Shown here one piece after another: positions 8,556 through 16,176 of a stretch of DNA of 64,000 bases. The notes beneath the pieces are model-generated. The model was not told where the DNA came from, made no database searches, and saw nothing but the letters and a program-made list of their open reading frames with translations. Source of the DNA: an uncultured Lachnospiraceae bacterium (GTDB taxonomy: Bacteria > Bacillota > Clostridia > Lachnospirales > Lachnospiraceae); assembly GCA_910578175.1 (NCBI GenBank), contig CAJTPF010000014.1:1-64000 (forward strand), read 5' to 3'. Position 1 is the first letter of the stretch. Each line of letters opens with the position of its first letter. A program made the translations under genes and the position numbers.

Positions 8556-9422
8556 ATGTCCATGATTAAATCCATCCGTTTATGCCATGCTTATAAAAAA
8601 TATGATGAGACAGGAACGGAGGTTTTTCGAACCCGGGTATTAGATGAGATAGATATTCAGATAGAAGAAGGTCAGTTTGTGGCGATTCTGGGACATAACG
8701 GTTCCGGAAAATCCACTCTGGCCAGACATTTGAATGCATTGCTACAGCCGGACAAGGGAGAATTATATATTGACGGAATGCTGACAAAGGATGTAGAAAA
8801 AATTTACCGGATACGCCAGAGCTGCGGAATGGTGTTTCAAAATCCGGATAATCAGATCATCGGGGCTACGGTAGAAGAAGATGTGGCTTTCGGACCGGAA
8901 AATCTGGGAGTGAAGCCGGAGGATATTGTAAAGAGGGTGGATGAGTCCATAGAAAAGGTGAATATGGAAAAGTTTCGTTTTAAATCGCCCAATCATTTAT
9001 CCGGCGGACAGAAACAAAGGGTGGCGATCGCCTCCGCTTTGGCAATGAAACCGAAATGTATCGTATTGGACGAGCCTACGGCAATGCTGGATCCGAAAGG
9101 CAGACAGGATGTTATGGAAGTATTGCGTTATCTGAACCGTACGTTTGGGATCACGATTATTTTGATCACCCATCATATGAGTGAGGCAGTCCGGGCGGAT
9201 AAGATTTTTGTTATGAATAAAGGGAAAGTCGTAATGGAGGATACCCCAAGGCATATATTTTCCCATGTGCCGGAACTGAAGGAATTAAAACTGGAGGTAC
9301 CGCTGGTAACGGAGATTGCTTATGAATTGATGCGGCAGGGATTGTTTTTCCGATGCGATATATTGACGGCAGAGGAATTTGCGGAAGAGTTTGAACGGGT
9401 TATGGGATTAAGATTTGATTGA
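8556..9422 (+). CDS. ecfA1: ECF transporter ATPase EcfA1
   Basis: One of two ATPases of an energy-coupling-factor vitamin/metal importer. The 288 residues contain Walker A GHNGSGKST, Q-loop GMVFQNPDNQ, signature LSGGQKQR, Walker B CIVLDEPTAMLDP and the H-loop ITHH. ATG at 8556 has a GAGGT site; an upstream GTG at 8496 lies in the terminator hairpin and is rejected. Followed by ecfA2 and ecfT; no substrate-binding S component is adjacent, as usual for a shared group II module. Confidence 0.95.
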   Translation: MSMIKSIRLCHAYKKYDETGTEVFRTRVLDEIDIQIEEGQFVAILGHNGSGKSTLARHLNALLQPDKGELYIDGMLTKDVEKIYRIRQSCGMVFQNPDNQIIGATVEEDVAFGPENLGVKPEDIVKRVDESIEKVNMEKFRFKSPNHLSGGQKQRVAIASALAMKPKCIVLDEPTAMLDPKGRQDVMEVLRYLNRTFGITIILITHHMSEAVRADKIFVMNKGKVVMEDTPRHIFSHVPELKELKLEVPLVTEIAYELMRQGLFFRCDILTAEEFAEEFERVMGLRFD

Positions 9423-9442
9423 ATTGAAATAAAGGTGGATAT

Positions 9443-10303
9443 ATGTCGTTATTGAAATTAGAGAATATTGCTTATGAATATGAGGCCGGTACTGCCATGC
9501 AGGTAAGAGCGCTGGAGCAGGTCAGCATTGAGATAAATGAAAATGAATTTATCGGGATCATCGGTCATACCGGCTCCGGAAAATCCACGCTGATGCAGCT
9601 GATGAACGGACTGCTGGTCCCTTGTGAAGGAAGGGTACTGTTTCGTGGAGAGGATATAAACGGAAAAGATTATGATAAGAGAAAGTTACATTGTAATATC
9701 GGTCTGGTGTTTCAGTATCCCGAGAACCAGTTATTTGAGAGCAGCGTATTAAAAGATGTGATGTTTGGGCCTGGAAATAAGGGGATGACGCCGGAGGAAG
9801 CCGAAGACCGGGCGAAACTGGCCCTGGGACGGGTAAATTTAGGGGAAGAATATTATGAAAAGATACCCTTTGAATTATCCGGCGGTGAGAAGAGGCGGGC
9901 AGCCATTGCCGGCGTGATGGCTATGGATCCGGATGTAATGATACTGGATGAGCCTGCTGCGGGTCTGGATCCGGGTTCCAGAGAAGAGTTACTGAATTCT
10001 CTGGCAGAATTGCATGAAACGGGAAAGACGATTATTATCGTGTCTCACAGTATGGAAGATCTTGCCGGTTACGTGGACAGGATCATTGTGTTAAATGAAG
10101 GCCGCATATGGTCTGACGGCAAGAAGGCAGAGGTATTCAGCCGTGTAGAAGAACTGGAAGCCATGGGTCTGTCTGCGCCGGAACCGGTGTATTTGATGAA
10201 AGCATTGAGACGCCGGGGATTTGATGTGCGGGAAGAAGTGTTTACTGTGGCCGGAGCAGTGGAGGAATTGAAACGTTTGTCAGGAGGACCAGGGAATGCT
10301 TAG
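9443..10303 (+). CDS. ecfA2: ECF transporter ATPase EcfA2
   Basis: Partner ATPase, 286 residues, with Walker A GHTGSGKST, GLVFQYPENQLFE, signature ELSGGEKRR and Walker B VMILDEPAAGLDP. The C-terminal extension matches the group II heterodimer type. Its end overlaps the start of ecfT by eight bases, so the three genes form one translationally coupled unit. Confidence 0.95.
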   Translation: MSLLKLENIAYEYEAGTAMQVRALEQVSIEINENEFIGIIGHTGSGKSTLMQLMNGLLVPCEGRVLFRGEDINGKDYDKRKLHCNIGLVFQYPENQLFESSVLKDVMFGPGNKGMTPEEAEDRAKLALGRVNLGEEYYEKIPFELSGGEKRRAAIAGVMAMDPDVMILDEPAAGLDPGSREELLNSLAELHETGKTIIIVSHSMEDLAGYVDRIIVLNEGRIWSDGKKAEVFSRVEELEAMGLSAPEPVYLMKALRRRGFDVREEVFTVAGAVEELKRLSGGPGNA

Positions 10304-11093
10304 AGATATCACGCTGGGGAGGTATTACCGGTCGGATTCCATAATTCATAAACTGGATCCAAGGGTTAAATTATTTGCTGTATTGATGTTTGTACTCACC
10401 ATGTTTATGGGTGATCGTTATCTTCATCTTGCCGCTGCCGCTCTTTCGCTGCTGGTACTGATCGTTGTTTCACGGATCCCTTTCTCTTATATTGTAAGAG
10501 GACTGCGTTTTATAGCGGTATTGTTGACTATGAGCGCTCTGTGTATTGTATTTTTTACCAAGGGACGGGAATTGTGGAGCTATGGAATCCTTCGTATAAC
10601 GTATGAAGGGGTGCAAAAGGCCGTATTTGTTTCTATCCGGCTGGTACTGCTGATTCTAGGTTCATCTTTGCTTACGCTGACCACGACACCGGGGAATCTT
10701 ACGGATGGTATGGACCGGTCATTGGGTTTTTTGGAAAAAATAAAGATTCCGGTACATGATATTGCCATGATGATGTCTGTTGCACTGCGTTTTATTCCTA
10801 TTTTAACAGAAGAAACAGATAAGATTATGAAGGCCCAGACTTCCCGGGGGGCAGACTTTGAATCCGGCGGAGTGATCCGCCGGGCGAAGGCTTTGCTGCC
10901 GCTTCTGGTTCCTTTGTTTATAGCAGCATTCCGCCGTGCCAATGACCTGGCCACCGCAATGGATGCGAGATGTTATATGGGTGGGGCAGGTAGAACAAAA
11001 ATGCGGCCTCTCCGGTATGGGAGAAGAGATTATATTGCATATCTGCTTATCGTATTGTATGTGATTTTAATGGCAGGTATAAGATTTTGCTGA
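10296..11093 (+). CDS. ecfT: ECF transporter transmembrane subunit EcfT
   Basis: Membrane coupling subunit of 265 residues. Starts with the family-typical LGRYYRSDSIIHKLDPRVKL, contains several membrane spans, and has the cytoplasmic coupling motifs QTSRGADFESGG and DARCYMGGAGRTK in which an Ala-Arg-Gly/Ala-Arg-Cys triplet contacts the ATPases. Overlaps ecfA2. Confidence 0.94.
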   Translation: MLRDITLGRYYRSDSIIHKLDPRVKLFAVLMFVLTMFMGDRYLHLAAAALSLLVLIVVSRIPFSYIVRGLRFIAVLLTMSALCIVFFTKGRELWSYGILRITYEGVQKAVFVSIRLVLLILGSSLLTLTTTPGNLTDGMDRSLGFLEKIKIPVHDIAMMMSVALRFIPILTEETDKIMKAQTSRGADFESGGVIRRAKALLPLLVPLFIAAFRRANDLATAMDARCYMGGAGRTKMRPLRYGRRDYIAYLLIVLYVILMAGIRFC

Positions 11094-11169
11094 TAATGAT
11101 ATACATTTGACGCAAGCAGAATAGATAGTTTTGCAGGCGGCTGACAGAGATGAGGTGAAATGATATCGA

Positions 11170-11385
11170 ATGGAAGAAAAGAAATCAGAAAAACAGTTGA
11201 AACAGCATGCAGGAGGAAGCTGTGATACCTGCAGTTTTTATGTGTTTGACGAGGAATATGATGACTATATGTGTCAGGTCAGTATGGATGAGGATGATGT
11301 GGTCCGTCTGATGTGCGACAGATATTTTGCCTGCCCCTATTATCAGGCAGACGATGAGTACCGGGTGGTTCGGAAACAGATGTAA
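11170..11385 (+). CDS. Small Cys-rich DUF6472-type protein
   Basis: Seventy-one residues, strongly acidic, with cysteines in CDTCSFYVFDEE, DDYMCQVS, RLMCDRYF and ACPYY, suggesting a bound metal. I believe it matches the DUF6472 family of Lachnospiraceae; function is unknown. It lies between ecfT and truA on the same strand, preceded by a GAGGTGAAATG-like region about 12 bases upstream of the ATG. Confidence 0.75.
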   Translation: MEEKKSEKQLKQHAGGSCDTCSFYVFDEEYDDYMCQVSMDEDDVVRLMCDRYFACPYYQADDEYRVVRKQM

Positions 11386-11435
11386 ACCGGTGTTTTTAAG
11401 TATTTCGACAGAAGGGATATATAACAGGTGCCAAT

Positions 11436-12194
11436 ATGGAAATGGAGAAAAACAAATTATTGAAACGGGTAAAACTTGTGATCGGATATGACGGAACCAA
11501 TTACTGCGGATGGCAGATCCAGATTAACGGTATTACCGTGGAAGAGGTGATCAACCGGGAACTGAGCCGGCTGCTGGGTGAGGATATTGTGGTAATCGGA
11601 GCCAGCCGGACGGATTCGGGCGTGCATGCATTGGGAAATGTGGCAGTTTTTGATACCTATACAAAGATTCCGGCGGAAAAGATTTCTTTTGCACTGAACC
11701 AGAGACTTCCGGAGGATATTACGATACAGAACTCGGAAGAAGTGCCGCTGGATTTCCATCCGAGATATTGCAACAGTACCAAGACCTATGAATATAAGAT
11801 ATTAAACCGCAGATTTGATATACCGGTCCTGCGGCTGTACAGCCATTTTGTTTATATGCCATTGGATGTGGAACGGATGAGGAGCGCAGCGGAATATCTG
11901 GTAGGCGAACATGATTTTAAAAGTTTCTGTTCCGCCCGGACCCAGGTGAAGGATACTGTCCGAACGATTTATGCTCTGGAGGTCAGTAAAAAGGATGAAA
12001 TGATCTGTATACGGATTTCAGGAAACGGTTTTTTGTATAATATGGTACGCATCATAGTGGGGACGCTGATCAAAGTAGGACTGGGCGTATATCCGCCGGA
12101 GCATGTAAAGGAGATTCTTAAGCTTTGTGACCGCAATGCCGCCGGACCCAAAGCGCCGGCAAAAGGACTGACGCTGATAGGTATTGAATATTGA
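11436..12194 (+). CDS. truA: tRNA pseudouridine38-40 synthase TruA
   Basis: Converts U38, U39 and U40 of tRNA anticodon stems to pseudouridine. The 252 residues contain the catalytic-Asp motif GASRTDSGVHALGN (about residues 53-66), FHPRYCNSTKTYEYK, and NGFLYNMVRIIVGTL. Same neighbourhood (ecf genes, then truA, rplM, rpsI) as in many Firmicutes. Confidence 0.96.
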   Translation: MEMEKNKLLKRVKLVIGYDGTNYCGWQIQINGITVEEVINRELSRLLGEDIVVIGASRTDSGVHALGNVAVFDTYTKIPAEKISFALNQRLPEDITIQNSEEVPLDFHPRYCNSTKTYEYKILNRRFDIPVLRLYSHFVYMPLDVERMRSAAEYLVGEHDFKSFCSARTQVKDTVRTIYALEVSKKDEMICIRISGNGFLYNMVRIIVGTLIKVGLGVYPPEHVKEILKLCDRNAAGPKAPAKGLTLIGIEY

Positions 12195-12305
12195 TATTGT
12201 TTAAAAAAACTGTCTACTTAGATGAATTGTATTAAAAAATGAATCAATATATGAAAAAATGATGAAATGAAACTAAATTTAATGAATATTTCGTGCATTT
12301 TTAGG

Positions 12306-12334
12306 TTGACATCTGTCAATTTCTATATTATAAT
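12306..12334 (+). promoter_or_regulatory. Consensus promoter for rplM-rpsI
   Basis: TTGACA at 12306-12311 and TATAAT at 12329-12334 with exactly 17 bases between them, about 115 bases before rplM. Confidence 0.88.
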
Positions 12335-12340
12335 CAATAA

Positions 12341-12450
12341 CTGTGACAAAGCGCGGATTGACGTTTTGCAGTATTAACCAGATAAATATTAGACCTTGAT
12401 GATGGTTAATTATTTATGAATAAACAAATTTTATCACAGGAGGTAAACCA
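12341..12450 (+). promoter_or_regulatory. 5' leader of rplM, possible L13-type leader
   Basis: About 110 transcribed bases separate the promoter from the rplM start. An autoregulatory L13 leader is known in low-GC Gram-positives in this position. I cannot fold it with certainty, so assignment to that family is inference; TTAACCA and TGGTTAA (around 12374-12410) form one visible arm pair. Confidence 0.4.
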
Positions 12451-12879
12451 ATGAAGAGTTACATGGCTAGTCCGGCAACAATCGAAAGAAAATGGTATGT
12501 AGTAGATGCTACAGGTTATACATTAGGACGTTTATCATCAGAAATTGCAAAAGTTTTAAGAGGAAAGAACAAACCGACATATACTCCGCATATTGATACC
12601 GGAGATTATGTGATCGTTGTAAATGCAGAAAAGATCAAGGTTACAGGTAAAAAGTTAGACCAGAAGATTTACTACAATCACTCAGAATATGTAGGCGGAA
12701 TGAAAGAGACTACATTGAGAGAGATGATGGACAAGAAACCGGAAAGAGTGATTGAATTAGCTGTTAAAGGTATGCTTCCAAAAGGACCTTTAGGAAGACA
12801 GATGTTCACAAAACTTCATGTATACGCTGGCCCGGATCATGAGCAGGCAGCTCAGAAGCCAGAAGTATTAACATTTTAA
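12451..12879 (+). CDS. rplM: 50S ribosomal protein L13
   Basis: Early 23S rRNA assembly protein, 142 residues. Shows KWYVVDATGYTLGRLSSEIA, the YTPHIDTGDYVIVVNAEK core and AVKGMLPKGPLGRQM. Strong AGGAGG before the ATG; 26 bases ahead of rpsI. Confidence 0.98.
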   Translation: MKSYMASPATIERKWYVVDATGYTLGRLSSEIAKVLRGKNKPTYTPHIDTGDYVIVVNAEKIKVTGKKLDQKIYYNHSEYVGGMKETTLREMMDKKPERVIELAVKGMLPKGPLGRQMFTKLHVYAGPDHEQAAQKPEVLTF

Positions 12880-12905
12880 TAGGAACCTGAAAGGAGGAAA
12901 TTACA

Positions 12906-13301
12906 GTGGCTAAGACAGATAAGTTATATGGAACAGGTAGAAGAAAAAAGAGTATTGCTAGAGTATATTTAGTACCAGGAAAAGGTAATATTACAATAAA
13001 CAAGAGAACAATCGATGATTATTTCGGTCTTGAGACGTTAAAGGTTATCGTTAGACAGCCTTTGGTCCTGACTGAGACAACAGAGAAATTTGATGTTATC
13101 GTAAATGTACACGGCGGCGGATACACAGGCCAGGCAGGTGCTATCAGACACGGTATATCAAGAGCATTATTACAGGCAGACGGAGAGTATCGTCCGGCGC
13201 TGAAGAAGGCAGGATTCCTGACAAGAGATCCGAGAATGAAGGAAAGAAAGAAATACGGTCTTAAGGCAGCGAGAAGAGCGCCTCAGTTCTCCAAGAGATA
13301 A
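12906..13301 (+). CDS. rpsI: 30S ribosomal protein S9
   Basis: Thirty S head protein of 131 residues whose tail reaches the P-site tRNA. YGTGRRKKSIARVYLVPGKG at the start and KYGLKAARRAPQFSKR at the end are diagnostic. GTG start at 12906 after AAAGGAGG. The conserved gene block stops here; the following 10.8 kb looks accessory. Confidence 0.98.
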   Translation: MAKTDKLYGTGRRKKSIARVYLVPGKGNITINKRTIDDYFGLETLKVIVRQPLVLTETTEKFDVIVNVHGGGYTGQAGAIRHGISRALLQADGEYRPALKKAGFLTRDPRMKERKKYGLKAARRAPQFSKR

Positions 13302-13378
13302 TCTTTTGGAAACGAGAATATCAAGAAAAGCCCATTTTACAAGGGTAATAGAGGTTTTGGAAAGTTGTTGGATGTGTT

Positions 13379-13785
13379 GGATTTCAAACGGTATGCAACA
13401 CGAATATCAATGATGTGTATAGGACATTTTCAGAGAAATCTGGGAATGTCCTTTCTTTTATCAAGAAGGCATGTAAACTGCTTAATGTTTTGCGGTCAGG
13501 GTATTATAAATATGTATCGTGGAAACCATCGCCACATACAATTGAAAATGATTTGATACGTGCAAAAATAAAACAGATTTTTGCAGAACATAAGGGGAGA
13601 TATGGCTCAGAACGCATTTTAAAAGAAGTTGAACATAAATTAGCAAGCAGAAAAGGTGTGGCGAAATAAATGTGTATAGATGGGTCATACCCGAAAGGCA
13701 TTCAGAGTTGGGGTATTTATCACCGGTTGACTTTGAAAAAAATGTTAACTATATAATTTATTTTTGTGTCTACTTTTATGGAGAT
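13379..13785 (+). pseudogene. Relic of an IS3-family (IS150-like) element
   Basis: Frame from about 13415 to 13669 encodes the N-terminal part of an OrfB transposase (LLNVLRSGYYKYVSWKPSPH, IKQIFAEHKGRYGSERILKE; the HTH_21 region). It stops before the DDE catalytic core. A short separate frame at 13693-13755 encodes HSELGYLSPVDFEK, the usual extreme C-terminus of the same family, followed by TGTGTCTACTTTT, like an IS3 right end. The catalytic middle is deleted. No intact terminal repeats could be matched. Confidence 0.75.
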
Positions 13786-14229
13786 AATCCAGATGGAAAA
13801 ACAAGTTACTTCGAAAGGGATAATGAATTAAAGCAATTATGAAGAATAATCCTAAGTTTAAATGTTCATCTGAAAAAAGTTTAGAAAAAGGTTGCGCAAA
13901 AAGAATAATAATGATATGATAAATATGTATTATAACACAATCATGTGTTAATTATTAAGAGAGTTCTGACATAGTTTGAATAAAAACATTAAAATAATTT
14001 TATGGTGATATAGAAATAAATTACTAATTATATATACAAGAAGAGAAGAATTATTACTAAATAAGTGAATTAAATTTATATAGTGGTTATAACAATTAGA
14101 GTTAATGATAAGGTGAAATTGAAAAAAACTATGGTGACAGTGTAATGTGTAGATATGAAGCATATCAGATTTTTTAAAATCAGAATATGTAAGATAGAAG
14201 TATGTCACAGATAAAGGGAGAGATATTAA
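13786..14229. other. AT-rich stretch without a recognisable gene
   Basis: Very AT-rich sequence between the IS relic and the next gene. Only short interrupted frames are present, for example a fragment encoding YGDNPDGKTSYFERDNELKQ that ends near 13842. I see no RNA gene or clear terminator. It may contain the promoter of the 14230 gene. Confidence 0.6.
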
Positions 14230-15645
14230 ATGCTTATTTTTGCTACAAAATTATATGTTAAAGAATCATTGACAGATGAAATTTTTATTGAAATGGCAGT
14301 GGAGTGGGTAAGTGGTGGTAACAATTATACATTTGAGAAAATTGTATGGGATGGAAGTGAGGAATATTCAGTAGAAAATTTTAATAAGACACAACAATTT
14401 TCTATAATGAAGTATGATGATGCTGTGATAATACATTTAGTTAATAAAGATGGTAAAATAATATGGACAAATGATTTTGTTCTTACGTATAAAGAGGGTA
14501 GGAGAATTTTAGCAGTTCAGCTATATAATGAAGCAGAAGATATGTCAGTAAAGTTACCTAAGAACTTTAATCGACCAAGACTGTTGAAAAAAATAATAGC
14601 AAATGATTTTGGGGCAGAGGATAATGGTTTGGCGATTAATGGAAAACCATTGTATATTGACGAAATGAATATACAAATAATAGAAAATGTTATTTTAAAG
14701 AGAAATAAATATATGATGCCAGTTGTGTACATCGCCTCAAATTTTTTTGAAAATAAATTTGAGGTTGATTTTAATGAATTAGCAAAAGATTTAGCAGGGG
14801 TTGCTCATGTGCTGGTAGAGACATCTAGACAAGTAGCAAAAAAGCTGAAAGAAGTAACAGATGGAAGAAATCCATATAATGGTGCAGTACAAATTTTTTA
14901 TTCACATGATGGTTCTCAAAGAATATTGCCAGATTATTATGACAATAAAAATAAGTTTCGAAATGAAATAGCATATTCAGTTTTTAGTAAATTAATATTA
15001 GGAAAAATAGATGATGAATTTTCTTGGACAAAAATCAGGTATAATAATTTATTAAAAAAAAGTAGAGACAGTATGGAGATAGAAGCTATTTGTGATGAAT
15101 TATTAGCTGAAAAAGATTCAATTATAAAACAAAATAATCAACGAATTAATGAATTGGAAGAATTAAATAATTTATTTAGAAATAAGTTGTTGGTATATGA
15201 GAATAGATTAAAAAAAGATAATAGTATTTCGGATCAAATTGTTGCTTTGAATATACAAGAAGTCGATTTGTATGAAAATGAAATTAAGGATGTGCTTTTA
15301 AAAACCATAGAAAGTGTTTTGCATAATATGGATATGGATCTCAATCAAATGGAATCGAGAAAATATCATATTTTAAAAAGTATAAAATTACAAAATCATG
15401 TAACTAATGTTGCTGAAGATATAGTAGAGGAATTAAAAAGTATATTAAATAAGGATGGCAGTTTTAATAGTGCTAAAAGAAAGAGACTTATTGATTTGGG
15501 ATTTGAGATAAAGGAGGGAAAACATTATAAGTTAACTTATAAGGGAGATGATAGATATATGATTACATTAGCCAAAACATCAAGTGATTATAGGTCTAAT
15601 ATGAATATGGTTAGTAAAGCAACAAAAAAAATTTTTGGTTATTAA
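14230..15645 (+). CDS. Uncharacterised 471-aa protein, possible defence gene
   Basis: No confident family. Three regions are visible: an N-terminal part (1-290) with KYMMPVVYIAS near 160, then VDFNELAKDLAGVAHVLVETS and NPYNGAVQIFYS, a pattern I associate from memory with uncharacterised proteins of mobile regions; a Glu/Lys/Asn-rich coiled coil around 290-345; and a C-terminal 60 residues with GFEIKEGKHYKLTYKGDDRY and AKTSSDYRSN. No membrane span or signal peptide. Start ATG 14230 follows AAAGGGAGAG. Codon use is far more AT-rich than the flanking ribosomal genes, pointing to transfer. Its position between an IS relic and a restriction-modification system suggests defence or mobile-element function, which is inference. 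Confidence 0.7.
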   Translation: MLIFATKLYVKESLTDEIFIEMAVEWVSGGNNYTFEKIVWDGSEEYSVENFNKTQQFSIMKYDDAVIIHLVNKDGKIIWTNDFVLTYKEGRRILAVQLYNEAEDMSVKLPKNFNRPRLLKKIIANDFGAEDNGLAINGKPLYIDEMNIQIIENVILKRNKYMMPVVYIASNFFENKFEVDFNELAKDLAGVAHVLVETSRQVAKKLKEVTDGRNPYNGAVQIFYSHDGSQRILPDYYDNKNKFRNEIAYSVFSKLILGKIDDEFSWTKIRYNNLLKKSRDSMEIEAICDELLAEKDSIIKQNNQRINELEELNNLFRNKLLVYENRLKKDNSISDQIVALNIQEVDLYENEIKDVLLKTIESVLHNMDMDLNQMESRKYHILKSIKLQNHVTNVAEDIVEELKSILNKDGSFNSAKRKRLIDLGFEIKEGKHYKLTYKGDDRYMITLAKTSSDYRSNMNMVSKATKKIFGY

Positions 15646-16026
15646 TATTTGAGAGGGATATTATTTAAAAAATTACAAATTCAATATTAAAGGATGATGA
15701 AATTGATTATTTGATCATACAATTTAAAACTAAAACGGTGACGATTACAGATATGAAAAAATATAATCCATAAAGAAAATGGTTGAATGCGAGTTAAAAA
15801 GAAAAAGGCTGGATGTATAAGAACACAGAAAATGATAACAATAATAACCGGATAGAAGAATTTTTTATTATAAACGCTTTAAACTTAGGGATGCATAATA
15901 AGACATATAAATGTGAAAACCTTGATTTATCAAGATTAGATGATATTTTTGAGATTGACAGAGAGAATTGAACGATTGATAGTTTTGTAAAAAAGTGAAT
16001 AATTTTGAGTGATATTGTGTAAATAG
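15646..16026. other. Decayed AT-rich spacer with short frames
   Basis: No full gene is supported. A frame ending at about 15772 (encodes DDEIDYLIIQFKTKTVTITD) is cut by a stop just upstream, and looks like a remnant. Only the 52-codon frame at 15813-15971 is open with a start codon. Confidence 0.5.
15813..15971 (+). CDS. Possible 52-residue peptide
   Basis: ATG at 15813 opens a 52-codon frame rich in Asn/Asp, with NRIEEFFIINALNLGMHNKT and CENLDLSRLDDIFEID. The upstream AAAAAGGCTGG is a weak ribosome binding site. It could be a small protein or the tail of a lost gene; no family recognised. Confidence 0.3.
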   Translation: MYKNTENDNNNNRIEEFFIINALNLGMHNKTYKCENLDLSRLDDIFEIDREN

Positions 16027-16067
16027 AAAAACGGAAGCGTATTACAAACAATTCGCATCCGTTTTTT
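16027..16067 (+). terminator. Intrinsic terminator
   Basis: AAACGGAAGCG (16029-16039) pairs with CGCATCCGTTT (one mismatch) and is followed by TTTTTATTT. It separates the 471-aa gene region from the restriction-modification operon. Confidence 0.75.
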
Positions 16068-16091
16068 ATTTATCCGGTAACAAAATAATGG

Positions 16092-16119
16092 TTGAAATCG
16101 GCGTTACAAATGGTATAAT
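16092..16119 (+). promoter_or_regulatory. Promoter of the restriction-modification operon
   Basis: TTGAAA at 16092-16097 and TATAAT at 16114-16119 with a 16-base spacer, about 58 bases upstream of the methyltransferase start. The MerR-like N-terminal domain of the methyltransferase could bind here; that is inference. Confidence 0.65.
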
Positions 16120-16176
16120 TAGAAAAAGTGTCCAATCAATCGGAGAAAAATGTTGCATAAACGGAGAGGTTTGAAG

